64,000 bases of DNA from Flavobacterium sp. Root901 (lineage in GTDB: Bacteria; Bacteroidota; Bacteroidia; Flavobacteriales; Flavobacteriaceae), in contig NZ_LMJB01000006.1 in assembly GCF_001429765.1 (NCBI RefSeq), forward strand, positions 844,824 to 908,823, read 5' to 3'. The position numbers and the translations under genes were made by a program. Shown piece by piece: positions 16,882 to 24,381 of the stretch. How positions within the stretch are numbered: the stretch's first letter is position 1; every line of letters starts with the position of its first letter. The notes below the pieces were generated by a model that saw only the letters and a program-made list of their open reading frames with translations, made no database searches and had not been told where the DNA came from.

Positions 16882-18606
16882 ATGCAGCTATTTGACTGGA
16901 TCGTACTTATTGTAACACTTTTATTCATTGTTGGATATGGTTCGTGGAAAACCAAAGGCAGCAAGAACGTTGAAGATTTCATTTTAGGAAACAACGAAAC
17001 ACCCTGGTACACTGTTGGACTTTCTGTAATGGCAACGCAGGCCAGCGCCATCACATTTTTATCAACTCCGGGACAGGCATATCACGACGGAATGGGTTTT
17101 GTTCAATTTTACTTTGGACTTCCAATTGCCATGATTGTAATTTGTGTGACTTTTATTCCGCTTTATCATAAAAACAAGGTTTTTACAGCTTATGAATTTC
17201 TCGAAAAACGATTTGATGTAAAAACACGTTCGCTGGCCGCTATTTTATTTTTGGTTCAAAGAGGTCTCGGAACAGGATTAACCATTTATGCTCCCGCTAT
17301 TATTTTATCGGCATTATTAGGCTGGAACTTAACTATTATGAATATCATAATTGGAGTTATGGTAATCATTTATACCTTTTCTGGAGGAACAAAAGCGGTA
17401 AACGTAACGCAGAAACAGCAAATGTTTGTGATTATGTCCGGAATGTTCATCACCTTTTTCCTGATTTTACATTATCTGCCAAATGATATGACTTTTACAA
17501 GTGCCCTTCATATTGCCGGAGCAAATGATAAAATGAATATCGTGGATTTTTCTTTTGATCCGGAGGAAAAATATACTTTTTGGAGCGGAATTACCGGCGG
17601 ATTTTTCTTAGCCCTCGCCTATTTTGGTACAGATCAATCTCAGGTTGGAAGGTACTTATCCGGAAAGTCTGTGAAGGAAAGTCAAATGGGATTAATCATG
17701 AATGGCCTTTTAAAAGTGCCAATGCAGTTTTTTATTCTATTAACAGGAGTTATGGTTTTTGTGTTTTTTCAATTTAATCCCGTTCCGTTAAATTTTAATC
17801 CGAATAATAAAATTGTAATAGAAAAATCAGCCTATAAGGAAGAATATCATGCTTTAGAAAAAAGATTAAGTAAACTTTCTGAAGATAAAAAAGTAATCAA
17901 TTTATTATATATTGATCAGTTAAATCAGGATTATGACAATCCGATTCTGCGCAAGGAATTAGTCAATTTATCCAATAAAGAAAAAGATTTACGTGATCGT
18001 GCCAAAGATATTATTTCAAGAGCCGACAGTAATAGCGAAACTAACGATAAAGATTATGTGTTTTTTCATTTTATTCTGCATTACCTCCCAAAAGGTTTAA
18101 TTGGGTTACTGCTTGCGGTTATTCTTTCTGCAGCAATGTCATCAACCGCTTCTGGATTAAATGCTTTGGCTTCAACAACTGCAATTGATATTTATAAACG
18201 AAATCTTAAAACAGAAAAGTCAGAGAAACATTATCTGTACGCTACTAAATTTTTTACTTTATTTTGGGGAGTTATAGCCATTCTTTTTGCCTGTGTAGGT
18301 ACTTTGTTTGAAAACCTGATTCAGCTTGTCAACATTATTGGTTCAATATTCTATGGCACTGTTTTAGGAATCTTCCTGGTTGGATTTTACCTTAAAAAAG
18401 TTCAGGCAAAGCCAATGTTTGTCAGTGCGATAATCAGTCAGCTTACGATTTTTGTAATTTATTATTTTATGATTTACAGTCAGGAAAAATTAGGCTATCT
18501 ATGGCTGAATTTTATTGGCGCTATTTTGACTATTGTTTTGTCATTGTTATTGCAGTTATTGTTTTTTAAGGGAAAAACAAATGACGACGAATTAATTTTA
18601 GAATAA
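16882..18606 (+). CDS. Sodium:solute symporter (SSS family)
   Basis: The 574-residue product is a polytopic inner-membrane transporter of the SSS/SGLT family, with about 13 helices. Landmarks are the N-terminal sodium-site region (TVGLSVMATQASAITFLSTPGQAYHDGMGF, near residues 45-75), GGTKAVNVTQKQQ near residue 170, and AMSSTASGLNALASTTAIDIYKR near residue 425. An unusually long charged, coiled-coil-like stretch of about 90 residues (about 295-385) is inserted between two helices. The substrate is unknown; its place behind a PIG-L deacetylase suggests an amino sugar, sugar or acetylated compound. Confidence 0.88.
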   Translation: MQLFDWIVLIVTLLFIVGYGSWKTKGSKNVEDFILGNNETPWYTVGLSVMATQASAITFLSTPGQAYHDGMGFVQFYFGLPIAMIVICVTFIPLYHKNKVFTAYEFLEKRFDVKTRSLAAILFLVQRGLGTGLTIYAPAIILSALLGWNLTIMNIIIGVMVIIYTFSGGTKAVNVTQKQQMFVIMSGMFITFFLILHYLPNDMTFTSALHIAGANDKMNIVDFSFDPEEKYTFWSGITGGFFLALAYFGTDQSQVGRYLSGKSVKESQMGLIMNGLLKVPMQFFILLTGVMVFVFFQFNPVPLNFNPNNKIVIEKSAYKEEYHALEKRLSKLSEDKKVINLLYIDQLNQDYDNPILRKELVNLSNKEKDLRDRAKDIISRADSNSETNDKDYVFFHFILHYLPKGLIGLLLAVILSAAMSSTASGLNALASTTAIDIYKRNLKTEKSEKHYLYATKFFTLFWGVIAILFACVGTLFENLIQLVNIIGSIFYGTVLGIFLVGFYLKKVQAKPMFVSAIISQLTIFVIYYFMIYSQEKLGYLWLNFIGAILTIVLSLLLQLLFFKGKTNDDELILE

Positions 18607-18712
18607 TCTAATCTTATAATCCTCGCTGGAAATGACAAATTTTTAATCCTTTTATTGATATTGAAACGTTTACTTTTCAAATCGAAAACGATATAAAATC
18701 TAAACAAATCTC

Positions 18713-18720
18713 TATCTTTG
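18713..18720 (+). promoter_or_regulatory. -7 box of the four-helix membrane protein gene
   Basis: TATCTTTG matches TAnnTTTG and ends 26 bp before ATG 18747. No TTG at the correct distance was seen. Confidence 0.4.
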
Positions 18721-18746
18721 AGAAGTACTTCTTAAAAGAGAGCATT

Positions 18747-19376
18747 ATGAAAGATCATAAAAAATACAGCAACAAAACCAAAGCTGCTTTTGTATTGCTG
18801 ATTGTGATGCTGATCATTCTGCTTGGAAATTTCAATACGCTTCAAAATTCTAAAAATGTAAACGAAAATATCAATGCGATTTATAAAGACAGATTGGTTG
18901 TGGCGCATTACATTTTTCAATATTCAAAAGAACTTCATTTTATAAAAGCAGAAGCCGAAAAAATGAATTTAAGTGATAATATTAAAAAAGATGAAATCAT
19001 TCATACTTTAAATATCATTCACACTATTGATGATTTGTACGCTAAAACAGTCTTGACCAATAATGAAAAACAACATTTTGATGCCTTTTTAGCTTCTTGT
19101 AAAGAAATCAACCGACATGCAGAAAATAAAAACTGGAATAAAATTACTTATTCCAGCGCGCAAGCCTTAAAAACTTTAGAATCCTTATCTCAAATTCAGA
19201 TTAAGGAAGGAAAAGCAAAATTGGCAAATGCAAATGCCATGTACACTAAAAACAATAGTTTGGGGCAGCTTCAAATTGCTTTGCTTATCATTTTGGGCGG
19301 AATTACTTTTTATCTTTTAATTGTTAAAAAAATCAAGAGTAAGGTGAAAATTCCGGAATCGCCAAGTATGAATTAA
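18747..19376 (+). CDS. Stand-alone four-helix-bundle (MCP-type) sensor-like membrane protein
   Basis: The 209-residue product has a membrane helix at about residues 13-29 (AAFVLLIVMLIILLGNF), an extracytoplasmic helical region with heptad-like charged residues (NVNENINAIYKDRLVVAHYIFQYSKELHFIKAEAE), and a second membrane helix near residues 170-192. The first part closely follows the pattern of the 4HB_MCP ligand-binding domain of chemoreceptors and sensor kinases. However, only about 15 residues follow the second helix, so there is no HAMP, kinase or methyl-accepting domain. It could sense a small molecule for a separate partner, or do something else. It appears monocistronic. Confidence 0.65.
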   Translation: MKDHKKYSNKTKAAFVLLIVMLIILLGNFNTLQNSKNVNENINAIYKDRLVVAHYIFQYSKELHFIKAEAEKMNLSDNIKKDEIIHTLNIIHTIDDLYAKTVLTNNEKQHFDAFLASCKEINRHAENKNWNKITYSSAQALKTLESLSQIQIKEGKAKLANANAMYTKNNSLGQLQIALLIILGGITFYLLIVKKIKSKVKIPESPSMN

Positions 19377-19377
19377 T

Positions 19378-19791
19378 TTATTTTAGCTTTCTGTCTTCTT
19401 CCTTAATTTGAAGATCATTTATACTGGCAAATCTTTTCTGCATTAAACCATTTGCATCAAATTCCCAGTTTTCATTTCCATATGCCCTGAACCAATTTCC
19501 GCTAAGATCCTGATATTCATATTCAAAACGTACGGCAATTCTATTTTCAGTATGCGCCCAGTATTCTTTTTTTAATTTGTAATTTTTCTCCTTCTTCCAT
19601 TTCTCCGTTAAAAAAAGAACAATTTCATCACGTCCGTTTACAAATTTATCTCTGTTTCTCCATTCACTGTCAATCGTATACGCTTTTGAAACTCGCACCG
19701 GATCCTGACTGTTCCAGGCATCTTCTGCCAATTGAATTTTCTGCATCGCAGTTTCTAAAGTAAAAGGCGGCAATGGTAATTTCTGTTCCAT
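19378..19791 (-). CDS. DUF1348 (SnoaL/NTF2-like) family protein
   Basis: The 137-residue protein matches the DUF1348 pattern of the NTF2-like superfamily: [32 protein letters not shown] at the N-terminus, then [25 protein letters not shown], and [15 protein letters not shown]. The fold is a small cone with a hydrophobic pocket; the reaction is unknown. Its ATG overlaps the stop of the tetR gene (1-bp overlap), so the two form one regulated operon. The TetR regulator probably controls its expression. Confidence 0.85.
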   Translation of the reverse strand: MEQKLPLPPFTLETAMQKIQLAEDAWNSQDPVRVSKAYTIDSEWRNRDKFVNGRDEIVLFLTEKWKKEKNYKLKKEYWAHTENRIAVRFEYEYQDLSGNWFRAYGNENWEFDANGLMQKRFASINDLQIKEEDRKLK

Positions 19792-20318
19792 TATTTTAAA
19801 ATTAAAGTTTGAATTATTTTTTTTGATTGTTCAATTAATTGGTTCGATTTAAATAACTGACTTTCAATTATAGAGCTTTCAAATAGTAAATACACATGAT
19901 CTGATACAATTTCGTCTTTTAAAATAGCTTTAAAAAAATCACGTAAATCTCTTTTATGACTTTGAATTACGCTGAGGATTTTAACATTATCTGATGGAAT
20001 TTCTGAAAGAATATTCAGGAAACTACAGCCCCTAAAATTTTCTTTTTCATTCATGAAAATTAAAAAATCAAAAGACGCTAAAATTTTAGCTTTTGGTACT
20101 TCCTGATTTATGATAAATTTTTGGAGTTCATTAAACCAAAAAGAATGCCGCTGATTTAAAAAGGCAGCACACAGATCTTCTTTTGATTTAAAATGCTGAT
20201 AAAAGCTGGCTTTTGCTACTTTCGATTCCTCAATAATCTGATTAATTCCCGTAGCATTATAACCTTGTTTGTGGAATAAAGTAAATGTCTTTTCTAAGAT
20301 ACGTTCTCTCGGCTGCAT
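19791..20318 (-). CDS. TetR/AcrR family transcriptional regulator
   Basis: The 175-residue protein has the TetR N-terminal helix-turn-helix domain ([46 protein letters not shown], residues 3-48), where [12 protein letters not shown] is the recognition helix. A helical ligand-binding domain follows. The gene is the first of a two-gene operon with the DUF1348 gene, and a palindrome matching TetR-family operators covers its promoter, which implies autoregulation. The ligand is unknown; for this class small electrophiles or hydrophobic compounds are common. Confidence 0.88.
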   Translation of the reverse strand: MQPRERILEKTFTLFHKQGYNATGINQIIEESKVAKASFYQHFKSKEDLCAAFLNQRHSFWFNELQKFIINQEVPKAKILASFDFLIFMNEKENFRGCSFLNILSEIPSDNVKILSVIQSHKRDLRDFFKAILKDEIVSDHVYLLFESSIIESQLFKSNQLIEQSKKIIQTLILK

Positions 20319-20337
20319 TTTTATTTAATTAACTGTG

Positions 20338-20345
20338 CAAATATA
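20338..20345 (-). promoter_or_regulatory. -7 box of the tetR-DUF1348 operon
   Basis: The minus strand reads TATATTTG, ending 19 bp before the tetR start codon. Confidence 0.55.
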
Positions 20346-20361
20346 ATAATTATTTTAACAT

Positions 20362-20375
20362 ACAGACCAGTCTGT
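20362..20375. promoter_or_regulatory. Putative TetR operator
   Basis: ACAGAC-CA-GTCTGT is a perfect 6-bp dyad with a 2-bp centre. It sits 16 bp upstream of the -7 box, where the -33 element would be, so a bound dimer would block RNA polymerase. The sequence resembles known AGAC/GTCT-type operators of the TetR family. Confidence 0.7.
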
Positions 20376-20394
20376 CTATATTGTTTTAAAAAAA

Positions 20395-20421
20395 AACCGA
20401 AACTCATAAGTTCCGGATTTT
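20395..20421 (-). terminator. Weak terminator after the DUF2911 gene
   Basis: CCGaAACT and AGTTcCGG form an imperfect stem with a CATA loop, flanked by A and T runs. It lies between the DUF2911 gene and the tetR promoter. Confidence 0.5.
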
Positions 20422-20447
20422 AATTTATAGTTGAGATTTCAAAAAAC

Positions 20448-21290
20448 TTATCTGCTCCACTCTGCGATACTGTCTTTATTCATCTTTACATAATCCTGAT
20501 TGTTTGCAGCTTCGGCAGCGGCCAATGAAGCTTTTGCAGTTTCAATTGCTCCTTTTTTATCACCTTGTTTTGCCTGAATTAATGATTTTAATCTTGATAC
20601 ATAATAAGGCTTTTCTGTGCTCATATCCAGAGCTTTATCAACATAGGTTTTTGCAGTATCTAAATTTCCGTTTGAAGAAAATAAATATTGTGATGCAGCA
20701 TAGTAATCATTCCATGTTGGTCCGGCTAATGTTTTTTCTATACTTGCAATAGCAGTTTTAGCAGTTGGAACCTCAAATTTTAAAGCAATATGAGAGTTTT
20801 CCCAGGCCATTTCCAAATAGGCAAAGTTTTGATCTAAACCATTAATTCCAATTGTAAAAGTTTCAACCGGAGTTGGCAGTGCATTTTCTTTTACTGTAGT
20901 TCTCAAAACAACGTATGATTCATTCCAGTTTTCCGGTAATCCCCAGTTATCAGTAGAAAGGTAAAAGATAACCTCCCAGCTTTCAATTTTTGGAATTGTA
21001 TATATTGCATATTTTCCTTTTTTCAAGGTTTTGCCATCAATTATAACATCGTCGCTAAAATTAATTATTGTGTTTTCATTTGCTCCGGTTCTCCAAAGTT
21101 TACCAAACGGAACTAAATTTCCAAAAACAGCTCTGCCTCTGGCTCCCGGTCTTGAATACGTAACTTCAACATCAGTTAAACCAACGGTTTGTTTAATATA
21201 TCCTTTTGGACTCGCTTGCGGCGTTCTAACTTGTGCTTCAACAGCAAAAGGCGCCAGAATTATGGCTAATGCAATAAGTAGTTTTTTCAT
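20448..21290 (-). CDS. Secreted DUF2911 family protein
   Basis: The 280-residue protein has a Sec signal peptide (cleavage after VEAQ, residue 20). A beta-rich DUF2911 domain follows, with the family blocks VEVTYSRPGARGRAVFGNLVPFGKLWRTGANENT and KGKYAIYTIP (residues 37-110). The last 100 residues are helical and look like one or two TPR units (NGNLDTAKTYVDKALDM, GDKKGAIETAKASLAAA). The function is unknown. It has its own promoter at 21315-21342 and stands alone. Confidence 0.85.
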   Translation of the reverse strand: MKKLLIALAIILAPFAVEAQVRTPQASPKGYIKQTVGLTDVEVTYSRPGARGRAVFGNLVPFGKLWRTGANENTIINFSDDVIIDGKTLKKGKYAIYTIPKIESWEVIFYLSTDNWGLPENWNESYVVLRTTVKENALPTPVETFTIGINGLDQNFAYLEMAWENSHIALKFEVPTAKTAIASIEKTLAGPTWNDYYAASQYLFSSNGNLDTAKTYVDKALDMSTEKPYYVSRLKSLIQAKQGDKKGAIETAKASLAAAEAANNQDYVKMNKDSIAEWSR

Positions 21291-21314
21291 TATTTAAGTT
21301 TAATTTGTTTTATT

Positions 21315-21342
21315 CAAATTTACAAATTCCATTATCTAACAA
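21315..21342 (-). promoter_or_regulatory. Complete promoter of the DUF2911 gene
   Basis: On the minus strand TTG (21342-21340), a 17-bp spacer and TAAATTTG (21322-21315) fit TTG-N17-TAnnTTTG exactly. The 5' leader would be about 18-20 nt. Confidence 0.7.
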
Positions 21343-21361
21343 ATGTTAAATTTAATATAAT

Positions 21362-22024
21362 TCAGTCCTTTAACTGTGATATTTTTTCGGCATTTAGCTC
21401 GTTAAAATGATTGATAATTATATTGGCATCTGACAGATCCTGCAGGTGCGAATGATTGCTGTTATAGCCTACACAAAAAATTCCGGCAGCTTTTGCGGCT
21501 TTTACACCATTTGTGCTGTCTTCAATAATAATGCATTGTTCTTTTGGAGCGATTGACAAAGAAGCTGCATGGATAAAAATCGCAGGATTGGGTTTTGACT
21601 GCGGAAAATCTTCCCCGCTCACAATATGAGAAAAATACTGATGCAGATTAAATCTGGTAAAAACACGTTCAATGGTAACTTTTGATGCCGATGATGCCAA
21701 AATTAACTGGAATCCGCTGGCATGCAGATCTTTTATTAAATCTTCAACACCTTCTAAAAGATATAAATCTTCTTTGGTATCAAAAGCATCATTAAAAATA
21801 GTTCGCTTGCGCTGAATTAAGTCTTCAACTTCATGCTCAATGACCGGAAAGAAGCCTTTTAAACTCTGAAAAGTATTTCGGGTTGAAAATCCTGTAAATG
21901 AGGTATACATTTCTTCCGGAACTTCAATATTTAATTCTGAAAATTGTTTGTAATAAGCATAGCGATGAACGGGTTCTGTATCGACAATCACGCCGTCCAT
22001 ATCAAAAATTACTGTTTTAATCAT
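21362..22024 (-). CDS. HAD-family phosphatase (beta-phosphoglucomutase-like)
   Basis: The 220-residue enzyme is of HAD subfamily IA. It has motif I DMDGVIVDTEP (nucleophile Asp8 and Asp10) and a helical cap (about residues 15-85). Motif II is the Ser in LILASSA, motif III is the Lys in FPQSKPNP, and motif IV is IIEDSTNGVKAA. This is the layout of beta-phosphoglucomutase-like and sugar-phosphate phosphatases. No closer substrate can be named. It lies between the DUF2911 promoter region and the CTTAG hairpin. Confidence 0.85.
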   Translation of the reverse strand: MIKTVIFDMDGVIVDTEPVHRYAYYKQFSELNIEVPEEMYTSFTGFSTRNTFQSLKGFFPVIEHEVEDLIQRKRTIFNDAFDTKEDLYLLEGVEDLIKDLHASGFQLILASSASKVTIERVFTRFNLHQYFSHIVSGEDFPQSKPNPAIFIHAASLSIAPKEQCIIIEDSTNGVKAAKAAGIFCVGYNSNHSHLQDLSDANIIINHFNELNAEKISQLKD

Positions 22025-22032
22025 TTTTTTTA

Positions 22033-22174
22033 GAGGTGCTAAGGGTCTGATGGACTAAGGTTCTAAGATGCTAAGGTTCTAAGTTTTTTTTTAAGATTCT
22101 GAGATACTAAGTTTTTTGTTTGACTTTTCAAAGTTAATCTTAGAACCTTAGCATCTTAGTGCCTTAGTACCTTA
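22033..22174. repeat. Long imperfect inverted repeat built of CTTAG-type units
   Basis: The left arm (about 22036-22083) contains AAGATGCTAAGGTTCTAAG. The right arm (about 22137-22174) contains its reverse complement, CTTAGAACCTTAGCATCTT. Pairing is perfect over about 19 bp and continues imperfectly, with a roughly 55-nt T-rich loop. Each arm is itself made of CTAAGG / CCTTAG units every 8-9 bp. It fills the gap between the HAD gene and tcdA and may act as a processing or termination hairpin. Confidence 0.75.
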
Positions 22175-22178
22175 TAAA

Positions 22179-22895
22179 CTACTCTTTATTAATAATATAT
22201 CGAATAACTGTTTCAGCTGCGTGCAGTCCGAATAATCCCGGCATGTAGCTGTTTGTTCCGTAAAAGGATTTTTTGAAATTTTTCCCGTCTGTTAATTTTA
22301 AGCTGTTTTCATTTTGAATTTCTGATGAAAAAACAACTTTCAATTTATTGATTTTTACCGCTTTTAAACGTTTACGGATTGTTTTAGAAAAATAACAATT
22401 AATAGTTTTAGAAATATCAGCCACTTTAACTTTAGAAGCCAGCATTTTACCTCCCGCTCCCATACTGCTGATGATTTTTACTCTTTTGCGTTTTGCAGCA
22501 ATAATTAAATTCAATTTTGGAGTAATGCTGTCAATGCAATCCAAAACATAATCAAAATCTGAAGAAACAATTTCAAAGGCACGTTCCGGAGACAAAAATT
22601 CCTGAACACGGGTTAGGTTTAATTCCGGATTGATATCCATTAAACGATCGCCGACGATTTTAATTTTCGGTTCTCCAACTGTGGAGTGTAAAGCCGGTAA
22701 TTGTCTGTTAATATTTGTAATGTCTACGACATCGCCATCAACAATTGTCATATTCCCTACTCCTGCTCTGGCTAAAAACTCAGCTGCAAACGATCCAACG
22801 CCGCCTAATCCTACTACTAAAACATTTGCATTACGCAAGTTTTCTAATCCTTCTTTTGTAAATAAAAGCTCGGCTCTTTCTGTCCACTCTGCCAT
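22179..22895 (-). CDS. tcdA: tRNA threonylcarbamoyladenosine dehydratase
   Basis: The 238-residue protein belongs to the ThiF/MoeB/E1-like ATP-dependent family. The ATP-binding fold is at the N-terminus (VLVVGLGGVGSFAAEFLARAGV, residues 25-46) with IVDGDVVDITNINRQLPA following. Later come the DCIDSITPKLNLI and ISSMGAGGKM segments typical of TcdA/CsdL, which cyclises t6A37 in ANN-reading tRNAs. No zinc-binding Cys pairs are present, as expected for this subfamily. It is slightly shorter than E. coli TcdA (268 residues). Confidence 0.88.
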   Translation of the reverse strand: MAEWTERAELLFTKEGLENLRNANVLVVGLGGVGSFAAEFLARAGVGNMTIVDGDVVDITNINRQLPALHSTVGEPKIKIVGDRLMDINPELNLTRVQEFLSPERAFEIVSSDFDYVLDCIDSITPKLNLIIAAKRKRVKIISSMGAGGKMLASKVKVADISKTINCYFSKTIRKRLKAVKINKLKVVFSSEIQNENSLKLTDGKNFKKSFYGTNSYMPGLFGLHAAETVIRYIINKE

Positions 22896-22948
22896 AGTAT
22901 ATTTTTTTTTGTTTTTTTAAATTTTGTTTTTGGTTTCAAGTTTCAGGT

Positions 22949-23014
22949 TGTCAGGCTGAGCGAAGTCAAAGCCCTATTCCAATTAGAGCGCCCTTCGACT
23001 TTGCTTAGGGTGAT
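22949..23014. repeat. GAGCGAAGTC-type palindromic intergenic repeat
   Basis: GCTGAGCGAAGTCAAAGCCC on the left (within 22949-22974) and GCCCTTCGACTTTGCTTAGG on the right (within 22990-23010) form an imperfect hairpin with a short AT loop. Similar hairpins recur between genes in flavobacteria (from memory). It lies between TatD and tcdA. Confidence 0.65.
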
Positions 23015-23031
23015 AAATCATAAGTTATAAA

Positions 23032-23685
23032 TCATAACTTATAATTCATAACTTGCAAAAGATTACTTGAAATAATCTGTTGTAACTCTTTTAAATTTAT
23101 GCTTTTATATTCTGATGCTATATTATATACTTCTGTAATATCTTCTTCAATTGTATCGGTTTCAAGAAAAAAACGATCGTTTGCAACATTCTGAAAAACG
23201 TTTTTTAAATCAGGATTTCTCAACAGATATTTTCCAAATGAAAGATAAAATCCGTCCTTTATTAATTGTTGGGCAAGCTGATTATTTTTTGCAAAACCGT
23301 GAATAATCATTGGAACAGAAATTTTCATTTTCTTTTTAATGGCTGTTATTTCCTGAAAAGCCGCAACACAATGAATTACAACTGGTTTTTTATATTTTTC
23401 GGCTAAAGCCAATTGTTTTTCAAAAACTGTAATCTGAAGATCTAACGGAACCTCGATTCGCTTATCTAAACCGCATTCGCCAATGGCCAGACAATTTTTG
23501 GTCTGCAGTTTTTCTTCGATGATTTTCAATTCCAGATCAATTTCATTTTCCTTAATATGCCAGGGATGAATTCCTATGGAATAAAACGGAATCAATGCAT
23601 CAAATTCCTGCGGATATTGATTAACCAATTCTAAAATATTAGACTGATTTGTAAATTGATGAGTATGAAAATTAAAAAAATCCAT
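23032..23685 (-). CDS. TatD-family metal-dependent hydrolase
   Basis: The 217-residue protein has a TIM-barrel amidohydrolase pattern. It has the first metal motif HTH at residues 7-9 (FNFHTHQF), SIGIHPWH, the glutamate in AIGECGLDKR, VIHCVAAF, MIIHGFAKN, and the acidic LETDTIEED near the end. It is shorter than E. coli TatD (260 residues), mainly in the loops. The family includes DNases and deacylases. Its stop-start overlap of 1 bp with the upstream DUF1684 gene means the two are translated together. Confidence 0.85.
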   Translation of the reverse strand: MDFFNFHTHQFTNQSNILELVNQYPQEFDALIPFYSIGIHPWHIKENEIDLELKIIEEKLQTKNCLAIGECGLDKRIEVPLDLQITVFEKQLALAEKYKKPVVIHCVAAFQEITAIKKKMKISVPMIIHGFAKNNQLAQQLIKDGFYLSFGKYLLRNPDLKNVFQNVANDRFFLETDTIEEDITEVYNIASEYKSINLKELQQIISSNLLQVMNYKL

Positions 23686-24284
23686 TAATGAAAAGTTTTC
23701 ACTCCGGCTTTGATCTCCACTTTTAAATCATTTTCTAAAGGAACAAGCGGACAAGAATATTTGTGATTATAAGCACAATACGGATTATATGCTTTGTTAA
23801 AATCGATAGCGATTGTTTTTCCTTTTGGAATTTTCAAATCAATATACCTGCCTCCAATGTAGCTTTCTTTACCACAGGTTAAATCAGAAAATGGAAGAAA
23901 CAAGTGATCTCTGTATTCTTTTTGTTTAGAAAGTTCAATATTTCTGTAAACATTTAATTGTAATTCTTTACCATTAAGGGTAAAAAATAAAGTTCCGTAT
24001 TTTACATATTCCGGCGTTCTGGTTCCGGTAGTTTTCATTTCGAAAACTTTTTCATTTTTAGCTCTTTCAAATCTTGCATTCACAAAATACCGTGCATCAA
24101 TTGGATAAAAATCTAAAGTTTTAAAAGTCTTTAAATCTTCTTCCATCAATGGACTTGTCTTGGCATCAGCATATTCTGAATTAAGATGCTTCTGAAATTT
24201 TTCAGCTTCACTCTTGCTGAATTTATTTTGGCTGAAACCAAAATTGAAAGCTGTAAGTAAAATAAGGAGGATACAATTTTTCAT
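23685..24284 (-). CDS. DUF1684 family secreted protein
   Basis: The product is 199 residues from the chosen start (MKNCILLILLTAFNFGFSQ, a Sec signal peptide). The conserved DUF1684 end block is clear: AIDFNKAYNPYCAYNHKYSCPLVPLENDL, containing two Cys and conserved Asn, Pro and Tyr. The function is unknown. A Met six codons upstream (24302) is rejected because a full TTG-N17-TATTTTTG promoter at 24300-24327 would begin transcription after it. It is the first gene of a two-gene operon with the TatD-family gene. Confidence 0.82.
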   Translation of the reverse strand: MKNCILLILLTAFNFGFSQNKFSKSEAEKFQKHLNSEYADAKTSPLMEEDLKTFKTLDFYPIDARYFVNARFERAKNEKVFEMKTTGTRTPEYVKYGTLFFTLNGKELQLNVYRNIELSKQKEYRDHLFLPFSDLTCGKESYIGGRYIDLKIPKGKTIAIDFNKAYNPYCAYNHKYSCPLVPLENDLKVEIKAGVKTFH

Positions 24285-24299
24285 CTTTGAAATTTTATG

Positions 24300-24327
24300 C
24301 AAAAATAGTTTAAAAGTAACAAAGCAA
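24300..24327 (-). promoter_or_regulatory. Promoter of the DUF1684-tatD operon
   Basis: On the minus strand TTG (24327-24325), a 17-bp spacer and TATTTTTG (24307-24300) match the Bacteroidota consensus exactly. The leader would be only about 10 nt. Confidence 0.7.
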
Positions 24328-24333
24328 CAACCG

Positions 24334-24361
24334 TTGTAAGTGACAAAGTTTCCTAACTTTG
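24334..24361 (+). promoter_or_regulatory. Promoter of the MFS transporter gene
   Basis: TTG at 24334-24336, a 17-bp spacer and TAACTTTG at 24354-24361 match the consensus exactly. It is back to back with the divergent DUF1684 promoter. Confidence 0.7.
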
Positions 24362-24381
24362 TGGCAAATACAATAATTATA

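Noticed and set aside
22033..22174. CTTAG repeats considered as a CRISPR array
   Set aside because: Units are degenerate, 8-9 bp apart and arranged as a hairpin; there are no spacers and no cas genes.
24340..24381. ATG 24340 as the start of the MFS transporter
   Set aside because: The promoter's -7 box ends at 24361, so this ATG would not be on the transcript.
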